From positions 3,968,001-4,032,000 of the forward strand of contig NZ_AP031496.1 of assembly GCF_042850945.1 (NCBI RefSeq): DNA of 64,000 nucleotides. Reading direction: 5' to 3'. This DNA is from Halioxenophilus aromaticivorans. GTDB taxonomy: Bacteria > Pseudomonadota > Gammaproteobacteria > Pseudomonadales > Cellvibrionaceae. Numbering within the stretch: position 1 is the first letter of the stretch; every line of letters starts with the position of its first letter. The notes below the pieces were generated by a model, which had not been told where the DNA came from, ran no database searches, and saw only the letters and a list, made by a program, of their open reading frames with translations. Positions 26,472 through 35,284 of this stretch are shown here, in pieces. A program made the translations under genes and the position numbers.

Positions 26472-26983
26472 GAAGAAGCCTCGTAGGCCTGCAACGCGTA
26501 GGTTACCCTACCCCCCGCTAACATAAGCCCACAAAATAGATGTAACTCAGCTATCTCAGGATCACTAAACTGTGCACCGAGACTTTGATACATCTCGTCA
26601 TCTAACGCCGTATGATCATGCGCGAAGGTTTCGGCAAAACGAATAGCCAATTGCTCACGCGGGGTAAATCTTTCGTCATCGGCGCGAAGACATGCGATAT
26701 CTTCCTCCGTTACCTGATCCGATTTGCGGGCCAGTTGACACGCTTGGCATTGGGTAATGGCTGATACTCTTAGGCGCGCCAGTTCTCGTTCACGCGCACT
26801 CAGCAAAGCACTCTGATTTAGAGCTAAAAGCGTCTCGAGCCAAGATTGGGCAACATCAGGCCGATGCGACCAAACCTGTATCGGCACCGCTGTACTCAAT
26901 ACACCAGTATCGAGCCCTTGCTCTATGGTGTCGTTTAAGCTTGATGGCAATTTGCCACGAGGAACAATCGGTAATCTAGGCAT
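26468..26983 (-). CDS. Carboxymuconolactone decarboxylase/AhpD-like protein
   Basis: 171 aa. The CMD core is visible: SARERELARLRVSAITQCQACQLARKSDQV, with the redox-type CxxC in CQACQ and a downstream acidic helix (TPREQLAIRFAETFAHDH). Family members are either peroxide-reducing AhpD-like proteins or lactone decarboxylases. The CxxC favours the AhpD-like, antioxidant role, useful beside P450s that leak peroxide. It overlaps the MFS gene by 4 bases, so the two are coupled. Confidence 0.87.
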   Translation of the reverse strand: MPRLPIVPRGKLPSSLNDTIEQGLDTGVLSTAVPIQVWSHRPDVAQSWLETLLALNQSALLSARERELARLRVSAITQCQACQLARKSDQVTEEDIACLRADDERFTPREQLAIRFAETFAHDHTALDDEMYQSLGAQFSDPEIAELHLFCGLMLAGGRVTYALQAYEASS

Positions 26984-27213
26984 CTATATTGGCACTGCAA
27001 CTTTTTATCTATAGTGGTGAACACTTCAAAGAAAATTGATGAACCCACCAAGCAAGCCCATTAAATACCCCTAACTTGCTTAGTGTTTTAAATGGCCGCA
27101 AGAGCCACTGCACACCAAAAACAAAGAGACACTGGCTCAACCGCCAAGCTCAAAACTTAGAGGTTAATGACTATGCACATTCAACGTTAATATCAATCTA
27201 TAACAATACTGAA

Positions 27214-27579
27214 TTAACCCTGCGGCGCCTTTATAAAATAGCGAATAAATAACGAGCCATCTTCGGCAAAGGTGTAATGCTCAATGGTATCAATAATCAT
27301 ATCGGTTCCTTTAACGACATTATGATTATGTGCAACTGCCTCGTTACCAACAACAACCAGCGCCTTCTCTTCGATATTAATTTTCGCCTGCTGTTGTGAC
27401 CACATTCCTTTCAAAATAGCGGCACCCTCGCCCTTCACACCACCCACGTATTCTATTTCAATCCCACCTGGAGCGATTTTTTCATATGCGGTAAAAAATC
27501 GATCTCTATCGCTGCTATTCCAAGCATTTACTTGTTCATGCATAAATTGTTCAATCTTCGAAGCTTCGGGTAGTGCCAT
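27214..27579 (-). CDS. NTF2/SnoaL-like small protein
   Basis: 121 aa, cone-shaped NTF2 fold likely: FMHEQVNAWNSSDRDRFFTAYEKIAPGG then GMWSQQQAKINIEEKALVVVGNEAVAHNHNV and HYTFAEDGSLFIRYFIKAPQG. AGGAG precedes the ATG. Relatives include steroid delta-isomerase and SnoaL cyclases, but no isomerase Asp/Tyr triad can be assigned by eye. A clear paralogue (EFYTLIDGKLESRIFIKKP) is at 38437. It lies 22 bases downstream of the unrecognised 343-aa gene. Confidence 0.85.
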   Translation of the reverse strand: MALPEASKIEQFMHEQVNAWNSSDRDRFFTAYEKIAPGGIEIEYVGGVKGEGAAILKGMWSQQQAKINIEEKALVVVGNEAVAHNHNVVKGTDMIIDTIEHYTFAEDGSLFIRYFIKAPQG

Positions 27580-27601
27580 TTTGCTCTCCTAATCTGTTTC
27601 G

Positions 27602-28633
27602 TTATAGGTCACTGCCGCGCACATTTCGAGCGCTGCCATTGCGTCGATCTGACTCACCCCAGGCGATCCAATGATCGGGTTCACGAACATCGCCCTCTTT
27701 GCGCCAACGACCCTCCTGCTGCGCTGTAATAGGAAACCCACCAACAAAATCAACCATGTCACCACGGGCATCGGGAAGAAACTCCCAGGTTTCTTTGCCA
27801 TCGATAAAAATTTTGGCTGTTTTTAAAAAATAACTGCCGTCTTTATGGATCGCTTCGCCTTCGATGTCCGTCGTGCAATGAACTTGGCCCTCGCTATTTT
27901 GGAAAATGGCATAACCTAAATTTTCATGCCCCAACATGAACGAACCCATATCCCAACTACCATCCTTGTATACCGTTGCGAACGTCCACCACAATACATG
28001 CATTTTATTTTCAACAACGATATCTTTTGCGTAGTGAATTGCCCCGCCCTCTGGCAACCAAACTTGATCTAAACAAATAACGCCCTTAACCGGGCGACCA
28101 TTTAATACACCGCTCACATCGTAAAGTTGCGAAACATAAAAGGTCCCCCACTCTTCTCCGGGAATGTAAAACTGAGTACCGTTCCCCAAGAGTTTACCCT
28201 CCAATTCCAGCAGTCCAGCCTCGTGCCAGGCGAAATGTTTTCCAGAAGCCGACAAATTCCACGGAGCGCCATCTTCGTCGTCTAGGCTAGACCAATGCAC
28301 CGAATCCCCCTCCATCCAGCGCTTTGGAAACATGGTAGTGGCACGCGATTCCATCGTTTCTGAATCGATACGCAACGTTTGTTCGTCAACCCGGGTAGAC
28401 AAAAACAGAAACTTGGTAGGATTCGGCGTGCTGCCAGGAGAGTTAAGAGCCCTGGCCAAAGAGTACATATGGCCTTCGTCGTCTCTGAGCGTTCCAAATG
28501 GCATATGCTTAGTGAACTTCAATCCGTATTGATCGCTGGTATTTTCTATCTTTTTACCGCTTACCTTGTAGGGTGCTACCAGTGTTTGAAAATTAAAATC
28601 ACCCCGATTTGGAATCTCACTAAATTTCGGCAT
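27602..28633 (-). CDS. Unrecognised 343-aa protein in the P450 operon, beta-rich
   Basis: I do not recognise the family with confidence. It is rich in W, G and aromatic beta motifs (HVLWWTFATVYKDGSWDMGSFMLGHENLGYAIF), with no signal peptide, no transmembrane helix and no cofactor motif. The layout is similar in feel to two-domain lipocalin/AttH-CrtC hydratase-like or DUF7064/7065-like proteins that occur in sphingomonad and mycobacterial catabolic clusters. It lies between a P450 and an NTF2-like gene on one strand, so a role with the same substrate is likely. The exact function is unknown. Confidence 0.75.
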   Translation of the reverse strand: MPKFSEIPNRGDFNFQTLVAPYKVSGKKIENTSDQYGLKFTKHMPFGTLRDDEGHMYSLARALNSPGSTPNPTKFLFLSTRVDEQTLRIDSETMESRATTMFPKRWMEGDSVHWSSLDDEDGAPWNLSASGKHFAWHEAGLLELEGKLLGNGTQFYIPGEEWGTFYVSQLYDVSGVLNGRPVKGVICLDQVWLPEGGAIHYAKDIVVENKMHVLWWTFATVYKDGSWDMGSFMLGHENLGYAIFQNSEGQVHCTTDIEGEAIHKDGSYFLKTAKIFIDGKETWEFLPDARGDMVDFVGGFPITAQQEGRWRKEGDVREPDHWIAWGESDRRNGSARNVRGSDL

Positions 28634-28727
28634 TTTATATTCCTATCATTTTTATTATGTGGACAACAAAGAATCGATATTACTGATCAGCCAACAAGCC
28701 CCGGCGTTAGAGGCATCCACCTGAGAC

Positions 28728-30011
28728 TTAGTCCCAAATGACATGTACTTCGTGCGCCTCACGAAGCTGTGCGCCTTCAATGACAGGCTTTGGCATACTG
28801 GGGTCAAGGCGAACATTCGGAAACAGGTCCAAAATGGCATTGATGGCACAATTTAATTCCAACTTAGCCACAAATTGCCCTATGCACATGTGCGGCCCAA
28901 AACCAAAGCCAAAAGAGGGCTTTTGCTTACGGTGAATATCAAATGTTTCTGGGTTTTCAAATACGTCTTCATCACGGTTAGCTGACGTTACCATACACTG
29001 TATAAAGGAACCCTTGGGTACCTTAACACCATAGAACTCCACATCTTTTGCAACTTCTCTAACTTTAAATGTCGCGATGGGTTCGTATCGCACCGATTCA
29101 TCAATCAATTTAGCAACCAAAGAACGGTCGGCTCGCACTTCTTCGATCAACCCTGGCGTTTCAAATAACAGAGTCAATACTACGCTTAATGTCCGAGTCG
29201 TAGTTTCACCGGCGGCGGGCAATAACATTCGACAAAACGTCACAACTTCGTGGTCATTTAACACTCGCCCTTCGTGCTCGCACCTCAACAGGCGTCCAAT
29301 TAAATCGTCTCCTTCGCTACCGGCTGCACGGCGCGTTACGACAATCTCCATAATCGAATCGTACAACGCTTTTCCAGCATCCAAAGCGGTTTTCATCGCA
29401 TCTTGTTCTTTCTTGGGATCAATCTGATTGCCACCAACCATAGCTAAAGCCCAGGCGGCATAACTACGGAACTTTTCCGGGTTGTCTTCGGGAAATCCCA
29501 TCAGCGTATACATAATGCGGATTGGAAAACTCAACGCGAAATCCATTAAATTGGCTTTTCGGTCGCTAACCATTTTCTCTAAGTAATCATGGCGGATGAT
29601 TTCGTCCATACGCTCACGCCACTTATTTACCGTCGCTGGCATAAACGCTGGTTGCAATAACGTTCGTACACTTTTGTGCTGTTCACCATCCATAGCTAAA
29701 ATTGTTAATCCACCATCAAATGCCTTACCAAAGCCTTTGGCGATAAAGCCGCTGGTATAGGTTGAGGCATCCCGCAAGACGGCCATAACATCCGCATAGC
29801 GAAACACGGCAAAGTTCTTTCTAGCGCTTTGTTCCATACCCGCATTGGTTGGCACACCAAACTGCTTAATGAAATCCCCTTCGTATATTGGCGATTTTTG
29901 ACGCATTTCTCGACACGCTTTATGAATGTCGATACCGGTTCCTTTGTATAGATCAGAGACCGCTGAATAGGCGGTTTCGAGCTTCATATCTTGCACTGTA
30001 GATTCTGACAT
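28728..30011 (-). CDS. Cytochrome P450 (second paralogue)
   Basis: 427 aa. It has the I-helix MLLPAAGETTTRTLSVVL, the heme loop FGFGFGPHMCIGQFVAKLELN with its cysteine, and the FQ-like AFMPATVNKWRERMDE region. It is similar over its whole length to the P450 at 23958 (for example EGALxxAxxxxxxIWD at the end), so this is a duplicated pair. It is the first gene of the minus-strand cluster and is divergent from a TetR gene. The start is ATG at 30011. Confidence 0.94.
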   Translation of the reverse strand: MSESTVQDMKLETAYSAVSDLYKGTGIDIHKACREMRQKSPIYEGDFIKQFGVPTNAGMEQSARKNFAVFRYADVMAVLRDASTYTSGFIAKGFGKAFDGGLTILAMDGEQHKSVRTLLQPAFMPATVNKWRERMDEIIRHDYLEKMVSDRKANLMDFALSFPIRIMYTLMGFPEDNPEKFRSYAAWALAMVGGNQIDPKKEQDAMKTALDAGKALYDSIMEIVVTRRAAGSEGDDLIGRLLRCEHEGRVLNDHEVVTFCRMLLPAAGETTTRTLSVVLTLLFETPGLIEEVRADRSLVAKLIDESVRYEPIATFKVREVAKDVEFYGVKVPKGSFIQCMVTSANRDEDVFENPETFDIHRKQKPSFGFGFGPHMCIGQFVAKLELNCAINAILDLFPNVRLDPSMPKPVIEGAQLREAHEVHVIWD

Positions 30012-30255
30012 GGGATTTACCTACCAAATTATCGATTATTGTCGCAACAGCTATCACGCCCTTAGGCTCAGGGATTGCACACGCAAGCCAGGTCTCAGTA
30101 AGCTAGCAAACGCCTTCGATTCTCGGCCTAGTGTCGAGCTAAAGGGGCAGTGTAAAGAATGTGGTACAGTTGTGCTTAAATTCAGTTTTACACGCTGTCT
30201 AACGTCAAAAATTAGGCTACACTTCAATGCCTTACGCCCAGAGATTCTAAAACCA

Positions 30256-30897
30256 ATGAGCAAATCGCGGCACAACAGCAAAGTAGAAACCATCAGACAA
30301 ATTCTGTTAGCCGCCCGCCAGGAGTTCTCAGAAAATGGTCTAGATAAAGCTAATGTCCAAAAAATCGCTGAACGAGCAGGCGTAACCAAGCAGCTGGTTT
30401 ACCATTATTATCAAAGTAAGGAGCAACTCTTCTCCTGCGTGCTGGATGAAACCTCCGACAACGCCATGACTGCGATAATCGCCCTAGAGTTGAACCACCT
30501 CCCGGCAAAAGAAGCCCTACGCGTCATGATTGAGCACATATTTGCGATCTATGAGAACGACCCTGAGATGGCAGCGCTTGCCACTGAAGGCATTCGCTTT
30601 CACGACAATCATACAACCCCTCGAAACCAGCTGGTCGAACTAGGACCAACATTAACAGCCAGAATGCGCAGCATAATCGAGCGGGGCGTACAAGCCGGAG
30701 ACTTCAGCGACCATTTGAATCCAGATCTGATCTTTACGACAGCCTCAATTATGGTTTCCGGCACCTATACCAACCGCTATGTAATTGAGGCGCTGAGCGG
30801 TATGGACACACGCAAAGCCGATCAGCTTGATACATGGAAAGAATTCACCATCAACCTGATCATGTCCGCCCTGACTAAACCAAGCCCAGACCAATAG
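30256..30897 (+). CDS. TetR-family transcriptional regulator
   Basis: 213 aa from the ATG at 30256 (MSKSRHNSKVETIRQILLAARQ). The longer frame from 30010 adds about 82 residues without TetR character and overlaps the divergent P450 start. The helix-turn-helix is DKANVQKIAERAGVTKQLVYHYYQSKEQLF, followed by a ligand-binding helical domain. It is placed to repress the P450/NTF2/CMD/MFS/ACAD cluster transcribed leftward from 30011. The divergent gap (30012-30255) has no operator that I could define with confidence. Confidence 0.9.
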   Translation: MSKSRHNSKVETIRQILLAARQEFSENGLDKANVQKIAERAGVTKQLVYHYYQSKEQLFSCVLDETSDNAMTAIIALELNHLPAKEALRVMIEHIFAIYENDPEMAALATEGIRFHDNHTTPRNQLVELGPTLTARMRSIIERGVQAGDFSDHLNPDLIFTTASIMVSGTYTNRYVIEALSGMDTRKADQLDTWKEFTINLIMSALTKPSPDQ

Positions 30898-30933
30898 CAT
30901 TCGCCAAAATCTCTGTAGTCTAGGCAGGTCGAC

Positions 30934-32514
30934 TTACCTTGCTAAGTAACGACTTACGCGTTGCGCTGCAATACGACCAGGCATACCGTTAACACCGCCA
31001 CCGGGGTGTATTCCCGCACCGCCAAGGTACAGACCTTCCACCGGTAACGTATCGCCACCTAAACCCGCAGCCGGCCTCATTGTAGAAGACCTCGTTGTAC
31101 AGGTGTCTATGTGGATAACGCAGCCATTTAGCACATTAAATTGCGTCTCCCAGTCGCGCGCAACCGCCATGGTTCGGCCTATCTCCATTTCGGTTAAGCC
31201 TTCCATGTACTCAGCCGCCCAATCGATCACTTGCTGGCCAACTTGGTCCCTAACAGCCTCCCAACCACACTCTGGGTCTACCGGCATAGCCACCGGGTAC
31301 AAGTAAGCGACATCACAACCGGCAGGTGCTTGTGACGGATCCATCGCAGTAGGCAACGTAACCCACATGTACGGCATTGCGGAGATTTGATCTCGTTTTA
31401 CACATTTAAAGTTGTCTAATACTGCCTCTTCTGTACCGATCAAAAGAACCGATTTTCTCAAGCTAATTCCGTCCCCGCGCTTTGCTTCTAGGCGGCTGTA
31501 CTTAACGTGACCACTCAACGCCATATCCACCTTAATCGGTGAACCACCGTGAGCATTAGCGGGCGCCATCGCCACACGGGTTAACACTTTTTGATCTAAT
31601 TGCCCGGCTGTTACCATTTCCAACGCAGGCTTGGGATGAATAGACGCGATAACGGCCGCCGCTTGAATGACTTCTCCGGACACCAACCGAATGCCTTTTA
31701 CTTTCTTATCTTCAGAAATAATCTCTGCTACAGGGCAATTTACCCTTACCTCACCACCCAACTCTTTCAATCGCCCGGCCAATGCCTCAGCAATGGTTTG
31801 CATGCCACCCATCGCCCGACCCAAGCCGTACTTATGAATAAAACCAAGTAAGGCAAAATACACGCCGGTCGCTTCGGCCGTTATTGGGCCCGCGGCGCCC
31901 AACAAACAGCATAATGATGAACGCACAATCGGGTGTTCGAAACGCTCAGCAATAGAGGTGTAGGCGGGGCTGCTGATGAGCGCCATAATCTCGGGTTTGA
32001 TTTTTCTATTTTTAATCAACACCTTTAAAGCGTTGAGTTTTGCCAATAAATTAAAGCGAGCTGGATCTACCCTCATCATGGGCACAACCATATCGATAAA
32101 TGCGTAAACGACATTCATCAGCTCGAGAAAAGCCTGTGCATCATTGGGCGAATAACGCTGAATCTCTGCGGCGGTCTCTTCCGGGGTTCTCCCGAAAATA
32201 AGGCTGTTACCATCGGGGTGGCAATACACGTAACCCGGGTTCATGTCTTCTTGACGAAACCCATGTCGGTGCAGTTCAAGCTCTTCTGGCACAAAGGGGT
32301 GTACACGCAATGACATTAAGTCTAAAGAACAAGGGTGGATGGTATGCTCCGGCGCGGCCGGTATTAAAGGCCCGGAAGTGCACATACCGCCAACCTGTGC
32401 CAGCGATTCAAGTACAATGACTTTTTTTCCGGATTTAGCTAAGTAACAGGCTGAGGTGAGACCGTTATGCCCACCGCCAACAATCGCCACATCGAAGTGT
32501 GCGTGTTGAACCAT
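30934..32514 (-). CDS. FAD-dependent oxidoreductase, phytoene-desaturase-like
   Basis: 526 aa. The N-terminal Rossmann dinucleotide motif is FDVAIVGGGHNGLTSACYLAKSGKKVIVLE, and the C-terminal FAD motif is GLGGDTLPVEGLYLGGAGIHPGGGVNGMPGRIAAQRV. This fits the CrtI/retinol-saturase-like NAD(P)/FAD oxidoreductase superfamily, which desaturates or isomerises isoprenoid-type chains. The ligand is unknown and could be a terpenoid or steroid. It is a standalone gene with a large palindrome upstream. Confidence 0.86.
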   Translation of the reverse strand: MVQHAHFDVAIVGGGHNGLTSACYLAKSGKKVIVLESLAQVGGMCTSGPLIPAAPEHTIHPCSLDLMSLRVHPFVPEELELHRHGFRQEDMNPGYVYCHPDGNSLIFGRTPEETAAEIQRYSPNDAQAFLELMNVVYAFIDMVVPMMRVDPARFNLLAKLNALKVLIKNRKIKPEIMALISSPAYTSIAERFEHPIVRSSLCCLLGAAGPITAEATGVYFALLGFIHKYGLGRAMGGMQTIAEALAGRLKELGGEVRVNCPVAEIISEDKKVKGIRLVSGEVIQAAAVIASIHPKPALEMVTAGQLDQKVLTRVAMAPANAHGGSPIKVDMALSGHVKYSRLEAKRGDGISLRKSVLLIGTEEAVLDNFKCVKRDQISAMPYMWVTLPTAMDPSQAPAGCDVAYLYPVAMPVDPECGWEAVRDQVGQQVIDWAAEYMEGLTEMEIGRTMAVARDWETQFNVLNGCVIHIDTCTTRSSTMRPAAGLGGDTLPVEGLYLGGAGIHPGGGVNGMPGRIAAQRVSRYLAR

Positions 32515-32522
32515 GAATTTCC

Positions 32523-32554
32523 CCTGGATTGATTTATTAGTCTTATAATCCAGG
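32523..32554. promoter_or_regulatory. Inverted repeat just upstream of the FAD oxidoreductase gene
   Basis: CCTGGATT (32523-32530) and AATCCAGG (32547-32554) form an 8-bp inverted pair 9 bases before the oxidoreductase start. Placement over the 5' UTR suggests an operator for the neighbouring TetR or a regulatory hairpin. Confidence 0.5.
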
Positions 32555-32578
32555 ATTAAAACATGTTTATGAATACGA

Positions 32579-32623
32579 CATTCACTTGCCAGTTTGACTC
32601 GCAGTCAAACTGGCAAGTGAATG
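32579..32623. terminator. Perfect 21-bp inverted repeat with a 3-base loop after the TetR gene
   Basis: The arms 32579-32599 and 32603-32623 are exact complements, separated by CGC. The outer ends are CATTCACTT/AAGTGAATG, a 45-bp structure. It begins 12 bases past the TetR stop. No T run follows on either strand, so it is an atypical terminator, or a large regulatory palindrome for the FAD oxidoreductase promoter. Confidence 0.75.
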
Positions 32624-32635
32624 GTAAAAGAAATC

Positions 32636-33241
32636 TTATGGGGCCTTTATAATTACTTGAAGTAATCGCTTAATTTTAATGGGCAGTGCTTTACGGGCTT
32701 GTTTTGAGGAAGGTACAAGCTGTTCACTGAGTATATAACGAATAATTAATTCACAAATTAACTCCCGATCCAGCGCAGCTTCCAAGCGCTCATCCCAGGC
32801 ATCAAACACGACGCTTAAGTCAGTCAGAAAACGGGCAATCGAATCGTGAAAAATACGTAAAAACCACCCCATGGCATAGTCAGGCGCAACCAATAGCAAC
32901 TTTCGGGCAGATCCCAGTTGAAGATACTCATCGAAATATCGAATCAGGGCATCAAATTTTTCATCAGGATCGTCGTAAGGCGCCAAGGCTGACGACAGCG
33001 ACTGATGAAAATTGTCTCGTTTGTGGCGGGAGAACGCATCGAGAAGTTCATCCTGAGAAGAAAAGTAACGATAAAACGTGCCGCGAGATATGCCCGCAAC
33101 TTTGCAAACATCTAAAATAGATACACGATCGACGCCAGACTCCAAAATGACCTCTTCCGCCGCCGTCAATATTGTCTGAATGGTATTTTCTGATCTTTTA
33201 TTGCGATACCGGGTTGTGGATGTTACGTTCTTATTAGACAC
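32636..33241 (-). CDS. TetR-family transcriptional regulator
   Basis: 201 aa, GTG start at 33241 with AGGGA upstream. The helix-turn-helix is SILDVCKVAGISRGTFYRYFSSQDELLDAF. The C-terminal helical domain has no clear ligand motif. It is on the same strand and upstream of the FAD oxidoreductase, separated by a very stable hairpin, and may regulate it. It is also divergent from the MerR/isovaleryl-CoA dehydrogenase pair. Confidence 0.9.
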   Translation of the reverse strand: MSNKNVTSTTRYRNKRSENTIQTILTAAEEVILESGVDRVSILDVCKVAGISRGTFYRYFSSQDELLDAFSRHKRDNFHQSLSSALAPYDDPDEKFDALIRYFDEYLQLGSARKLLLVAPDYAMGWFLRIFHDSIARFLTDLSVVFDAWDERLEAALDRELICELIIRYILSEQLVPSSKQARKALPIKIKRLLQVIIKAP

Positions 33242-33600
33242 CTTTTGTCCCTGCCAAAACCTAAATCACCTATCCGTTGTATTAGACTCACACGATATGT
33301 ACAGCTAATAGAATCGTAAAATCACACAGATTGAATACCCTATATTACCTTTTTTGCGCTCATCCCCCAATACATACCTTTGATTTTCTGACTATTTTCG
33401 CCGATCAACAATATTTAGCGCCCTCCCAGGAACCCACAGCGGCCAACGCTTACTACCTAACAAACTGGATCTACCCAAAGAAAGACTTTACCGAGGCCAA
33501 GTGTTGAACATTTTTTAATAAAGTGTATTATCAGGTTTACGTGCACGTAAACTAATGATCTGTACCGATTCTTATACTCACCAAAAATCAGCTCATACTA
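33242..33600. other. Divergent intergenic region, 359 bp, upstream of the MerR gene
   Basis: It carries a sigma-70-like promoter, TTGAAC (33504-33509) and TATTAT (33526-33531) with a 16-base spacer, followed by an 18-bp perfect palindrome at 33535-33552. The rest of the stretch, toward the TetR start, shows nothing I can name. Confidence 0.55.
33535..33552. promoter_or_regulatory. 18-bp perfect palindrome, probable LiuR-type MerR operator
   Basis: GTTTACGTGCACGTAAAC is exactly self-complementary. It sits about 50 bases upstream of the MerR start, just downstream of a good -10 element. The TTTACG...CGTAAA core is of the kind reported for LiuR of branched-chain catabolism; that recollection is approximate. 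Confidence 0.65.
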
Positions 33601-34008
33601 ATGAAAAATAAAACGTATTCCATACGAGAACTGGCTGAAGAGTTTGAAGTCACCCACAGGGCTATTAGGCACTACGAAGACGTTGGCCTACTAAGCCCGC
33701 AACGCCAGGGTCGAACCCGCGTTTACGCGTCTGTAGACCGAACCCGCTTAAAGCTGATCTTACGGGGTAAACGATTGGGGCTTTCGTTAACCGAATCCCG
33801 CCAAATCATCGACATGTACGAGCCCGGTAAAAATAACCGAGGCCAGCTCGTTCGCCTGATGACGGCGATTCAACAGCAAAGAGAACAGTTACACCGTCAG
33901 CTCAGTGACATCCACCGACTGCTACTCGAATTGGATGAAGCCGAGTCGGCCTGCCGCAAAACGCTTGACGGCCCAACCTTCCCAGAACAAAAGGAACCCA
34001 CAGTATGA
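33601..34008 (+). CDS. liuR: MerR-family regulator, LiuR-like
   Basis: 135 aa. The winged helix TYSIRELAEEFEVTHRAIRHYEDVGLLSPQRQGRTRVYASVDRTRLKLILRGKRLGLSLTE is typical of LiuR-type MerR proteins, followed by a coiled-coil (QREQLHRQLSDIHRLLLELDEAE). There are no metal-binding cysteines. It overlaps the next gene (ATGA, 34005-34008), an isovaleryl-CoA dehydrogenase, as in liu operons, and likely senses a branched-chain acyl-CoA. Confidence 0.85.
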   Translation: MKNKTYSIRELAEEFEVTHRAIRHYEDVGLLSPQRQGRTRVYASVDRTRLKLILRGKRLGLSLTESRQIIDMYEPGKNNRGQLVRLMTAIQQQREQLHRQLSDIHRLLLELDEAESACRKTLDGPTFPEQKEPTV

Positions 34009-35174
34009 GCCTAGGTTACAGCAGCTTAAATTTTAATCTTGGAGAAGACATCTCCATGCTACGCGACAGTGTGTATCAGTTTTGCAAATCTGAGCTTGCG
34101 CCGTTAGCGGAAGAAATTGACCGCAACAACCAGTTTCCAGCGGGAATGTGGAAAAAGCTTGGCGATATGGGTTTACTGGGTGTCACCGTAAGCGAAGAAT
34201 ACGGTGGCGCTAATATGGGATACTTGGCTCATGTTATCGCCATGGAAGAAATATCGCGAGCTTCTGCCTCGGTGGGCTTGTCCTACGGCGCTCATTCCAA
34301 TCTGTGCGTCAATCAGATCTTTAAAAACGGAAGCCATGAACAAAAATTAAAATACCTGCCAAAGTTATGCTCCGGTGAACACATCGGCGCGCTTGCCATG
34401 TCCGAACCCAACGCTGGATCCGACGTGGTAAGCATGAAACTGCGAGCCGATAAAAAAGGCGACCATTACATCCTCAATGGTAGCAAAATGTGGATTACCA
34501 ACGGGCCTGATGCACACACCTATGTGATCTATGCCAAAACCGATGTCAACGCCGGCTCTAGAGGCATAACCGCGTTTATCGTAGAGCGAGATTTTCCTGG
34601 GTTCAGCCGATCGCCCAAACTCGACAAACTGGGCATGCGCGGCTCCAATACCTGCGAACTCGTATTTGAAGACTGCCCGGTTCCTGCCGAGAACATTCTC
34701 GGTGCGGAAGGCCGAGGCGTTGCAGTCTTAATGTCTGGACTCGACTTCGAACGTACCGTCTTATCTGGCGGCCCAGTCGGCATAATGCAAGCCTGTCTCG
34801 ACATTGTGATTCCCTACTTGCACGATCGCAAACAGTTTGGCCAATCGATTGGTGAGTTCCAATTAATGCAAGGTAAATTAGCCGACATGTACACCGATCT
34901 GAATGCCTCTCGGGCCTACCTTTATGCCGTTGCTAGCGCGTGTGATCGCGGTGAAGAATCTCGAAAAGACGCTGCGGCCGTTATTCTTTATACCGCCGAA
35001 AAAGCCACCCAAATGGCGCTTCAAGCCATTCAAACCCTGGGGGGGGTCGGCTACACCAATGAGCTGCCAACAGGTCGATTGCTACGCGATGCGAAACTTT
35101 ACGAAATCGGCGCAGGCACGTCTGAAATACGCCGCATGTTGATAGGCCGAGAACTTTTCAACGAAACACAGTAA
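34005..35174 (+). CDS. liuA: Isovaleryl-CoA dehydrogenase
   Basis: 389 aa. It has the IVD-characteristic SYGAHSNLCVNQIFKNG, AMSEPNAGSDVVSMKLRADK and MWITNGPDAHTYVIYAKTD stretches. The LDFERTVLSGGP region holds the glutamate used as catalytic base in IVD (E254 in the human enzyme). The C-terminal GAGTSEIRRMLIGRELF is standard. It oxidises isovaleryl-CoA (leucine or terpenoid side-chain breakdown). The usual neighbours (methylcrotonyl-CoA carboxylase, liuB-E) are not next door, so this copy may serve an iso-branched side chain in the local pathway. Confidence 0.93.
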   Translation: MSLGYSSLNFNLGEDISMLRDSVYQFCKSELAPLAEEIDRNNQFPAGMWKKLGDMGLLGVTVSEEYGGANMGYLAHVIAMEEISRASASVGLSYGAHSNLCVNQIFKNGSHEQKLKYLPKLCSGEHIGALAMSEPNAGSDVVSMKLRADKKGDHYILNGSKMWITNGPDAHTYVIYAKTDVNAGSRGITAFIVERDFPGFSRSPKLDKLGMRGSNTCELVFEDCPVPAENILGAEGRGVAVLMSGLDFERTVLSGGPVGIMQACLDIVIPYLHDRKQFGQSIGEFQLMQGKLADMYTDLNASRAYLYAVASACDRGEESRKDAAAVILYTAEKATQMALQAIQTLGGVGYTNELPTGRLLRDAKLYEIGAGTSEIRRMLIGRELFNETQ

Positions 35175-35284
35175 CCCACTGGCAACCGTTAGCCCAAAAG
35201 ACTTTTGAGTTTTTAGTGGGATAATCGAGACTAAGTTTTGAATAAATGCCCAACAAATAAGCAACAATAATAAAGGAGTTACGC

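Noticed and set aside
30010..30255. An N-terminal extension of the TetR gene
   Set aside because: The extra 82 residues lack TetR character and overlap the divergent P450 start; the ATG at 30256 gives a normal protein.
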